From assembly GCA_034440615.1 (NCBI GenBank), contig JAOTOM010005139.1, forward strand, positions 1,030,501-1,094,500: 64,000 nucleotides of DNA. Reading direction: 5' to 3'. The stretch's first letter is position 1. Each line of letters begins with the position of its first letter. Source of the DNA: Ashinkailepas kermadecensis. Its lineage: Eukaryota > Arthropoda > Thecostraca > Neolepadidae. The notes below the pieces were generated by a model. The model saw only the letters and a list, made by a program, of their open reading frames with translations. It had not been told where the DNA came from and ran no database searches. Made by a program: the position numbers and the translations under genes. Below, in pieces: positions 43,234-55,300 of this stretch.

Positions 43234-43380
43234 ATGTCTGACAGTGGGGTAACTCGCTCTGAGATAGTCAGTGTGGTCGTGCGGACTGCCGTGGCCGCGG
43301 CCATCACCTACCTCGGCGTCAAGTGGGCAGTCGACATGATGGATCCCACCAGAAAGCGTCGCAATGACGACAAGAAAAGG
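43234..43380 (+). CDS. ATAD1: ATAD1 exon 1 (membrane anchor)
   Basis: 49 codons: short N terminus, hydrophobic stretch [19 protein letters not shown], then [14 protein letters not shown]. Donor gtgagc at 43381, phase 0. Confidence 0.93.
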
Positions 43381-46300
43381 GTGAGCTGGAGTACACAGGA
43401 AGGTATAGCTGGCTGATGTCTACCAGCTGGAGCGAGTGTTGCACTCAAGTAGAATGTGTACGAGTGTCGCTGCTCTGGTTCATAGCGTGTCAGCAGGGTG
43501 CAGATGTCTATAGGGCAGGTATGGCAGGGGCCATACTAAAACGTATTGATGTGGCATGTTGTAGTAATATTTTCAGTCAAATTTGAGAGACAACTTGGGA
43601 AAGGTGCGTAAGTAGCCAATGAGAAGGATGCTTGTGTCTTAACCGAAAGGTTGTGGGTTCGAATTCACCCGTCGCTGCTTTTCGCCCACAACCAATCCGT
43701 GTGAGAGACTGGAGATGATTTGAGACCAAAGCAGGCAATGCATTGTAAAATCAACCAACCAGTTTGACAACATATTATGTATGCTCCAGGTTGAGCAAGG
43801 AAGTCAGCGCCCACACCCCACCACAGCATATTTTCCCAGTGAGGTCGAGCAAAAACGTCCAATGCCCTGATTCAGGCTCACCTTCTCTTAAGCAAACCTT
43901 ATTTGTCATACTCAGTTTTTCAAGGTCTACACCTCTATTTCAGCATTTATCAACATAGTCGCTGGAACTTTCCTCTATCAGAAATGCTGCTTTGTTTATA
44001 GAAATGCATAGGCAAGCTCCGAACTCGTGATGGTGCCGGTCCCCTCGTGTGATTATTGTGTTCAAGGTACTGCCGTGCTGGCCCATTACAACCACCGCGG
44101 ACTTCACGCTAGTTAATGTACTGTGCTACTGTGGTGAGTTACGAAGCCAGTGTGCCCTGTGTGATCCCGGTGACCTGACCTGACATGACCTGACAGGCAG
44201 AGCGTCTCCTCAGTCGTCTTGGCATAGACAAGAGTGTACAGCTGACTGACTATGAGATGTCGATCGCCTGCCAGCTGGTGGAGCCAGTGTCGATCCAGGT
44301 GACCTGGGACAGCATTGCCGGGTGAGTGGGTTCTCAGCGTAGAACCATCAGGGGGCTAATGTTTCTGGATTGAATCGTGGGGTGGCTAGGTTCTAGAACC
44401 ATGGGGCGACTGGTGTTCTCAGGATATGACGGTACAGTTGCCAGATTCTCATGATATAATCAAAATGTGATTCAGGTCAGAATTGGGGCTGATCAGGACT
44501 GCGATTCAGGACAGAATCAGTGCTGATCAGGACCATGATTCAGGACAGAATCAGTGCTGATCAGGACCATGATTCAGGACAGGTGGCTAGGTCATCAGGA
44601 ATGCATTGCTTGGCATGTATGTTCTCAGAAAAACTTTGCGGAGTGGGTGGGTTCTTAGGGTAGCGTGACAGGGTGGCTAACTCCTCTGAATATATTTGAA
44701 GAGTGAGTGGGTTCTTAGAACACCATTGCAGGATGGATAGGTTCTCGGTACAGCATCGATAACAAGACCAGGACAACAGGATCAACACAAAGCTGGGGGA
44801 GCATCTGTCTGCATTGGCTTTTCTACTCTGGGTAAGGCAGCAACATGCTCACAAATAGGCAGGTTGATAATAAACTCAGCTTGTTGAATCCCTACGAATT
44901 CAACAGTGCATCACATTATTATGGAACCATGACATGGTTTTATATTGCAGCTCGTTGGTATACAACACATGTGGCGTTTGCTCACTTCCAGTCGTTGCCG
45001 ATGAGAAAGATGAGAAAGATCAGTATCCTGGGGGTGATAGTGTGGGATCAGTCTCCTCGGGGTGATAGTATGGGATCAGTCTCCTCAGGGTGATAGTGTG
45101 GGATCAGTCTCCTCGGGGTGATAATGTAGGATCAATCTTGTGGTGATTGTGGAGAAACATGTAGTTTAGCATGTCATTGGTGGCTCTGTTCGAGGGAGGG
45201 CAGGGAGCCAGCTATGGGCCTCGAGTTACACTGTGTACTACACTATGATTAAAAAGAAGTTTGTTTCAATAAATGTTTCTGACATTGCATGACAGGACTG
45301 GATATGGTGCTGTAACTCGACTTCCCTGACAGGGCAGGATATGGTGCTGTGGTCCTGATGGGACTGGATATGGTGCTGTGGTCCTGATTGGACTGGATAT
45401 GGTGCTGTGGTCCTGATGGGACTGGATATGGGGCTGTGGTCCTGATGGGACTGGATATGGTGCTGTGGTCCTGATGGGGCTGGATATGGTGATGTGGTCC
45501 TGATGGGACTGGGTATGGTGCTGTGGTCCTGATGGGACTGGATATGGTGCTGTGGTCCTGATGGGACTGGATATGGTGCTGTGGTCCTGATGGGACTGGA
45601 TATGGTGCTGTGGTCCTGATGGGGCTGGATATGAAGCTGTGATCCGGCGGTCCTGACGGTGCTGGTTATGATGCTGTCCTGGCCGGGCGGCCCTGACGCT
45701 GACGGCGCCCGCAGACTGGACCATGTGATCCAAGAGCTGCAGGAGACGGTGATCCTGCCGATCCGGAACCGGCAGCTGTTCTCCGGCAGCAGCCTGATCC
45801 AGCCGCCCAAGGGAGTGCTGCTGCACGGGCCGCCCGGCTGCGGGAAGACGATGCTGGCCAAGGCGACGGCCCGCGAGTCCGGCACCAGGTAGCGGCGGAA
45901 CACGTGCTGGGGTAGCGGAGGAACACTGCTGGGGTAGCGGTAAACACGTGCTGGGGTAGCGGCGGAACACGTGCTGGGGTAACGGTAAACACGTGCTGGG
46001 GTAGCGGCGGAACACGTGCTGGGGTAACGGCGGAACACGTGCTGGGGTAACGGCGGAACACGTGCTGGGGTAGCGGGGAAATGCTGCTGCTGTACAGGGA
46101 AACTGCGGGTATTTTTCAGGAGTAATTGTTCATCCCTTTTATGCGGATGAATAGCGATATTGGATCAGTAGCGCGGTGAAGCCGCGACGATAGCGTAGCG
46201 GCCGGCCGGAGCCGCGCCACTCTGGGACCGAGGAGGTCGCAACGTTCAGACAACAACAGCCTGCAGGTGTTTTGTGACTGTCTCGGCCGGTCGGCCACAC

Positions 46301-49300
46301 AATGTCGCGTAACTCGTACCAATAGTCGGTGGTGAGAGTCGGAGAGACAGAAGTGCGCGTGGTCGTGGAGCCCCCAGCACGCATCTCTTCAAGTGTAAGG
46401 CGCAAGTGCTAACCACCACACCACCATACCACCACACCACCATACCACCATACCACCACACCACCACACCACCACACCACCATACCACCACACCACCATA
46501 CCACCATACCACCACACCACCATACCACCATACCACCACACCACCACACCACCACACCACCATACCACCACACCACACACAACCATACCACCATAACCAC
46601 CATGCCACCATGCCACATACAACCATGCCACCATACCACCATGCCACCACATCACCATACCACCACACCACCATACCACCACACCACCACACCACCATAC
46701 CACCACACCACCATACCACCACACCACACACAACCATACCACCATAACCACCATGCCACCATACCACCATACCACCACACCACCATACCACCACACCACC
46801 ATACCACCATACCACCACACCACACACCACCACCACCACACCACCACACCACACACCACCACACCACCACACCACCATACCACCATGCCATCACACCACC
46901 ACACCACCATACCACCATACCACCATACCACCATACCACCATACCACCACACCACACACAACCATACCACCATAACCACAATTCCACCATACCACCATAC
47001 CACCATACCACCACACCACCACACCACCATACCACCACACCACCACACCACTATGCCACCACACCACCACACCACCATGCCACCACACCACCACACCACC
47101 ATACCACCACACCACCACACCACCATACCACCACACCACTACACCACCACACCATAGCACCATACCACCACAGTGTTAAAATAATGTTTTTTGTTATCGT
47201 TAGGTGTGAGATGTCGAAACGAGTACAGTAGGATGTCGAAATTCGCAATGGAAACAATGTCCCCTAACATAACTTATAAGTTCTTCAAACACAATTTTGA
47301 TCCAATGGGTACTCATACGTGAACCTTTTTCCTTTGCTTCTATGCTAATTTAGGCATCTCAAAGCAAATTTAGGGGTAATTATTGTAGCGATATTGATAC
47401 AAAATACCTATCCTTATCAACTGATATTGTATAACAGACCACATCATAGGTAATCCTGGCTTTGTGCTAAGAGATGTTCGTGTATCACAATCTGTAATGA
47501 CAAGTATCAGTATAATACTTATCAACAAGATACTATTATAAATGAAATATGAAGACCTCATAACAACTCATAACGAAGCACGATGTCGATGCTCCGTTGG
47601 GAGAGATGTCAATTCAGTGTTCAGAAAGTGGTATATTCCACCCAGTTCACAAATAATTTATCACTGTACCACCACACCACCATACCACCATACTACCATA
47701 CCACCATACCACCACACCACCATACCACCACATCACACACAACCACACCACCATACCACCACACCACCATACCACCACACCACCATACCACCACACCACC
47801 ATACCACCACACCACCACACCACCACACCACCATATCACCACACCACCATACCACCACACCACCACACCACCACACCACCACACCACCACACCACCATAT
47901 CACCACACCACCATACCACCATGCCACCATACCATCATACCACCACACCACCACACCATCACACCACCACATCACCACACCACCACGCCACCACACCACC
48001 TCACCACCTCACCACCTTACCACCACACCACCACACCACCACACCACCATACCAGCTCACCACCACACCACCACACCACCACACCACCACACCACCACAC
48101 CACCACACCACCACACCACCTCACCACCACATCACCATGCCACCACACCACCATACCACCTCACCACCATACCACCACACCACCACACCACCACGCCACC
48201 ACGCCACCACACCACCACGCCACCGCACCACCATACAACCTCACCACCACATCACCATGCCACCACACCACCATATCACCTCACCACCTCACCACCACAT
48301 CACCATGCCACCACACCACCACGCCACCATACCACCTCACCACCATACCGATTCTAGGACAAATGTACGTAAGGACAAATGTACGTAAGGACAAATGTAC
48401 GTATGGCAGATGTACGTATGGCAATTGTACGTAAGCGCAGATGTGCGTATGGCTAAGGTACGTAAACGCAAATGTACGTATGGCAAATGTACGTATGCGC
48501 AAATGTACGTATACGCAAAAGTACGTAAGCGCAAATGTACGTATGCGCAAAAGTACGTATGCGCAAAAGTACGTATGCGCAAAAGTACGTAAGCGCAAAT
48601 GTACGTAAGCGCAAATGTGCGTAAGCGTAAAAGTACGTATACGCAAATGTACGTATGTGTAATTGTACGTATGCGCAAATGTACGTCCATTTACGCATGC
48701 GTACCTTTGAGTTTACGTACATTCGGTTAGGTACATATGCCATACGTACGTTTGCGGTAACCGGACAAATGTACGTAAGCAAATGTACGTAAGCGCAAAT
48801 GTACGTATGAGGCAATGTACGTAAGCGCAAACGTACGTTTGCGGTAACCGGACAAATGTACGTAAGCGCAAATGTGCGTATGCGCAAATGTACGTATGAG
48901 CAAATGTACGTATGCGCAAATGTACGTAAGCGCAAATGTGCGTATGCGCAAAAGTACGTATGCGCAAATGTACGTAAGCGCAAAAGTACGTATGATTAAA
49001 TGTACGTAAGCGCAAATGTACGTATGCGCAAATGTACGTATGAGCAAATGTACGCAAGCGCAAATGTACGTATGGAAAATGTACGTATGCGCAAATGTAC
49101 GTAAGCGCAAATGTGCGTATGCGCAAAAGTACGTATGCGAAAATGTACGTAAGCGCAAAAGTACGTATGATTAAATCTACGTAAGCGCAAATGTACATTT
49201 GCGCTTTCGTACATATGCGCATACGTACTTTTGCGCATACGTACATTTGCGCTTACGTGCATTTGCGCTTACGTACATTTGCGCATACGTACTTTTGCGC

Positions 49301-52300
49301 ATACGTACATTTGCCATACGTACATTTGCGCTTACGTACATTAGCCATACGTACATCTGCGCTTACGTACAATTTCCATACGTACATCTGCGCTTACGTA
49401 CATTTGCTTACGTACATTTGCGTACGTACATCTGCCATACGTACATTTGCTTTACGTACATTTGTCCGGTTACCACCATACTACCATGCCACTATACCAC
49501 CATACCACTATGCCACCATACCACCACACCGCCATACTATCACACCACCACATCACCACGCCACCATACCACCACACCGCCATACCACCACACCACCATA
49601 CCATCACACCACCACATCACCACACCAACATACCACAATACAACCACATCACCATACCACCACACCACCATATCACACCACCATACCATCACACCACCAT
49701 ACCACCACACCACAACACCACCATACCATCACACTACCATACCACCATACCACCACACAACACCACCACACCACAACACCACCATACCATCACACTACCA
49801 TACCACCACACAACACCACCACACCACAACACCACCACACCACAACACCACCATATCATCACACCACCATATCATCACACCACCATACCATCACACCACC
49901 ATACCACAACACCACCACACCACAACACCACCATACCATCACACAACACCACCACACCACAACACCGCCATACCATCACACTACCATACCACCACACGAC
50001 ACCACCACACCACAACACCACCATACCACAACACCACCATACCACCATACCACCACACCACAACACCACCATATCATCACACCACCATACCATCACACCA
50101 CCACACCACAACACCACCATACCACAACACCACCATACCACCATACCACCACACAACACCACCACACCACAACACCACCATATCATCACACCACCATACC
50201 ATCACACCACCATACCACAACACCACCACACCACCACACCACAACACCACCATACCATCACACAACACCACCACACCACAACACCGCCATACCATCACAC
50301 TACCATACCACCACACGACACCACCACACCACAACACCACCATACCACAACACCACCATACCACCATACCACCACACAACACCACCACACCAGAACACCA
50401 CCATATCATCACACCACCATACCATCACACCACCACACCACAACACCACAACACCACCATACCACCACACGACACCACCACACCACAACACCGCAATACC
50501 ACCATACCATCACACTACCATACCACCACACGACACCACCACACCACAACACCGCAATACCACACCGCCACCGGCTTCCCGCAACGCCCGAACATCTACT
50601 GTTTTGTGTTGTTGAGAGCCATGTCTGGACTGGAGCTGAGCTGAGCTGGGCTGAGCTGAGCTTAGTGCCAGTCTCGGCATGACAAGTGACGGCGGCCGGA
50701 ACGACCCAGCCCTCACTTGCGACGGCTCAATGGGACTTTTTGCCTATGATGTACCCCTTCCATATGTGTTTGTCCATGAGCACGAGCGATCAGTTGGTCG
50801 AAGCGCCCTCAAGCACAAATAACTAACTAAATAACTAACTAACTAACTAACAAACCAAATAACTAACTAACCAACTAACTAACCAACTAACTAACCAACC
50901 AACTAACCAACCAGCTAACTTACTAACCAGCTAACTAACCAACTAACTAACCAACTAACTAACTAACCAACTAACTAACCAACCAACAAACCAACCAACA
51001 AACCAACCAACCAACCAACCAACTAACTAACTAACCAACTAATTAGCTAACTACGTAACTAACTGACTAACTAACCGACCCTCGTATGTATTCCTCGACC
51101 TCTGCGCGGCCTGTGACCTCTCGACCCATGACCATTCCTCGACACACTTCTCACTGATAGGTGTTCCCGAGCCGTGGCTTCTATGTACGGCTGGCCTCCC
51201 GCGATCTGTGACCCCACAAATTGTGACGTCACTGACCATGCCTTTCCTGACCTGCCTCTTTTGCGCATATACTATTTATCCTAGCCCTGACCTAACCTGG
51301 CCTTACCAGATGTTTGTCCTCCGCTGTCTACGGCCCCAACTCAGTTTACACTTTTTCGCCTATGACATTCCATTTTTTGGGGCCTCCTTGACAGCACCGT
51401 GTTCGACAGGTTCATCAACCTGGAGATCAGTAGCCTGACGGACAAGTGGTACGGCGAGTCTCAGAAGCTGTGCGCCGCCGTCTTCTCGCTGGCCGTCAAG
51501 CTGGAGCCGTGCATCATCTTCATCGACGAGATCGGTGAGCCGGAGGTCGGGCAGGTCGCCTCAGTGCTGATGGGGTGCTGGTGGTGTGCCAGCTTGATGG
51601 GCCGGAGGTCGGGTAGGGCCGACCTCCGGGTGGGTGTCGGGTGTAGCCGCTCCTCAGTACTGATGGAGTACTGGCGGCGTGCGGCCGCAGTACTAAACGG
51701 GGCATACTAGGCACAGGGCTGGACTGGACTGGACTGGACTGGACTGGACTGGACTGCTGGACTGGACTGGACTGGACTGGACTGGACTGGACTGGACTGG
51801 ACTGGACTGGACTGGACTGGACTGGACTGGACTGGACTGGACTGGACTGGACTGGACTGGACTGGACTGGACTGGACTGGACTGGACTGGACTGGACTGG
51901 ACTGGACTGGACTGGACTGGACTGGGCTGGGCTGGGCTGGGCTGGGCTGGGCTGGGCTGGGCTGTGCTTGGATCACGGCAGTCTAACGAGCTTTCGACTT
52001 CGAATTACAGGATCGCCTGCTCGAATCTCACCAACTTCTCGATTTTCAGGTATGTTTGTGATCAATCAGGGTCAAAGATTGGCGACACTGTATCCTGAGA
52101 GGGGCCAATGTCAGGCAAAACACTGAGGCTTGACCTGGCACTTGGTGTGCATATGAATGCACCCATTACCTGACACGAACACCTGACACTGTGTTGATCT
52201 TTATGTAGCTCTTCACCAGCGCAACTCCGGAAAACACTGAGCCCGCGAGTCTAATGGTGTATTTAATTTTACGTCTTGAGGCGACTTTCAGCCATCGCGC

Positions 52301-55300
52301 TTCTTCACACTCCCGGGCGGCGGCCCTCAATGCTCAAAGCCAAAGTTATCACCAGTGGGTAATGAACACAGCGATAACACAGAACTGTGAACAGTGGGCT
52401 CTGAACACAGAACACAGACAACAAAGTGTCAGGTGTTCATGTCAGGTAATGTGTGCATCAATATGCACATCAAGTGTCAGATGTTCTTGTCAGGTATGGG
52501 GTGCATTCATATGTACACCAAGTGCTCATATGCACCCACTCATATGCATTCATATGCACCAAGTGCACATATGAATTTACCCACTACATGACACATACAC
52601 CTAGCATCTAACATGACTCTTGGCCTGATCTTACCCAATATCTGAATGGACACTGACTAAACACCCACCCTGACACATGGCACGTGACCTGACATCCGCC
52701 CTGACACATGCCACGTGACCTGAAACCAGCCCTCACACATGGCACATGACCTGATACATGATACATGACACGTGACCTGACACATGACACGTGACCTGAA
52801 ACCCGCCCTCACACATGACACGTGACCTGACACGTGACCTGACACATGACACGTGACCTGACACATGACACGTGACCTGACACATGACACGTGGCCTGAA
52901 ACCCGCCCTCACACATGGCACGTGACCTGACACATGCCATGACACCTCAGCAGTCACCTCTCGTGACCTGCTGTGGCCCGGCCCACCCGGACCTCACCGG
53001 ACCTCCGTCCGCCGGCAGACTCGTTCCTGCGCTCGCGCGCCACGCACGACCACGAGGCGACGGCCATGATGAAGGCGATGTTCATGTCGCTGTGGGACGG
53101 CCTGATCTCTGACTCTGAGCGGTGCGTGCTGGTGCTGGGCGCCACCAACCGGCCGCAGGACGTCGACCGCGCCATTCTGCGCCGCATGCCGGCCGCCTTC
53201 CACGTGGGCCTGCCCGTACGTGACCACCGTTACCGCCGCTGGGGAGGGGAGGGGAGGTGTGGGCCTGCCCGTACTTGACCACCGCTGGGGAGGGGAGGGC
53301 GCTGGCCACACGTGCCCACCGCCACTGAGAAGGGCTGGCCCGAACGTGACCACCGCCGCTGGGGAGGGGAGGGGTGGCCCGTACGTGACCGCCGCCACTG
53401 AGGCGGCGGGAGGGGTGGATGTTGAATGGATGTTCCCTCAACATTCACGGGGCTGGATGTTGAAGGAAGCAGGATGGCTTGATGGTAGGATGGACTAGGG
53501 AAGTCGAGTTGGTCTGACAGGACCAGTATCGGACAGGACTAGTGGCGGTCGGGCTGGGTGTCCTGAGTGGATAGGGACTAGGGCAATGCTTGTTGAGTGG
53601 TGACAGGGGCCAGTGCACGTGACTGACCGGACGGGCCGACTCCGGCCGAAGGAGGGGCCATCAGCGCGGGCAAGGACTGGGTCGGGTGCGATGATCTGTT
53701 GTGCAGTTTTTAGAGGGCATGTACACACACTAGTGGAGTGATGGCAAACGTGGAGCTGTAGCAATGCAAATGAATGCTGGGAAATGATGTATATAAATGT
53801 TTTGCCCGCTGATGGAAAATTATACGCTCCGAGCAATGTTACCCTTCTGCTGCTGTACACCAGTATTTAGAGACCGAATGCAGTGTTAATAGCAAATTAT
53901 GCTCCTTTTGGGTACATTTGGTTCTATTGTTTGTGATGACATTGTACATTCAACCAACCAACCCAGCAGTCATATACAGTATCTAGTCCTGTTGCTACTC
54001 AGAGTATCAATGGAATTTTCATGACCTAAGGTGGTTGGTTAGGCAATCAAGTATTTTTTGTTAGCACATGCACCGGAGGGCCCCTCACATAACGCGGACC
54101 GGGGAGGAGTGGCGGGCAGCGGATCCCCCTCTAAGATCTCGGTGAGTGCTGACTGTGCGGTTCGGATACACAGACGCTGGCCCAGAGGAAGTCGATCATG
54201 CAGCTGGTGATGCGGAACGAGTCAGTGTCTGACGACATCGACTATAACCGGCTCGCCAAGTTGACGGACGGCTTCTCAGGTAAGTCGCCAGTCGGGTGGG
54301 GGTGGGGTGGGGGGGGGGGGGTTTCTCATAGGTTGTCAGTATTGGGCTGGCTTCTCGTATAGGTAGTCCGTCTTGGTGTAACTTCTCGTGTGAGTAGTCC
54401 GTCTTAGTGTAACTTCTCGTTTTAATAGTCCGTCTTGGTGTAACTTCTCGTGTGAGTAGTCCGTCTTGGTGTAACTTCTCGTGTGAGTAGTCCGTCTTGG
54501 TTTAGCTTCTTGTGTGAGTAATCAGTCTTGGTGTAACTTCTCATGCGAGTAGTCCGTCTTGTAACTTCTCGTGTGAGTAGTCAGTCTTTGTTTAACTTCT
54601 TCTGTAAGTAGTCAGTCTTGGTCTAACTTCTTGTGCGAGTAGTCCGTCTTATTGTAACTTCTCGTGTGGGTAGTCAGTCATGGTTTAACTTCTTTTGTGA
54701 GTAGTCAGTCTTGGTGTAACTTCTCCTGTGCGTAGTCCGTCTTCGCGTAACTTCTCGTACGAGTAGTCCGTCTTGGTTTAACTTCTTGTGTGAGCTATAA
54801 TTGATCCCATGGTACAGGTGTTGGCCGTAAGGGATCACATGGTGACATGAGTCGGTCATAAGTGATCCCATGGTGACATGTGTCGGCCATAAGTGGTCCC
54901 ACGGTGAAAGGTGTTGGCCATAGTTGATTCCATGATGACAGGTGTTGGCCATATATGATCCAATGGTGACATGTGTCAGCCATAGGTGATCCCATGGCAA
55001 CAGGTGTCGGCGACGACTGACCCGACCTGCTGTGTGTCAGGCTCGGATCTACGTGAGCTGTGCCGGGCGGCGTCGCTGTACCCCGCCAGGGACCTGATGA
55101 GCGCCACCAACGCCTCCAGGTAAACACCGACCGGGGTCTCCTGGTGCCGCCTCACCCCCCCCGCCAGGGACCTGATGAGCGCCACCAACGCCTCCAGGTA
55201 AACACCGACCGGGGTCTCCTGGTGCCGCCTCATCCCCCCCCCCGCCAGGGACCTGATGAGCGTCAGCAGCGCCTCCAGGTAGACACCGACCGGGGTCTCC

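Noticed and set aside
48281..49262. Arg/Thr/Tyr/Ala-rich frames on the - strand
   Set aside because: Readings of the 16-bp satellite; the unit keeps all frames nearly open.
46246..50615. His/Thr/Pro-rich and Trp/Gly/Val-rich open frames of 60-480 codons on both strands
   Set aside because: Translations of CCA-type microsatellites.
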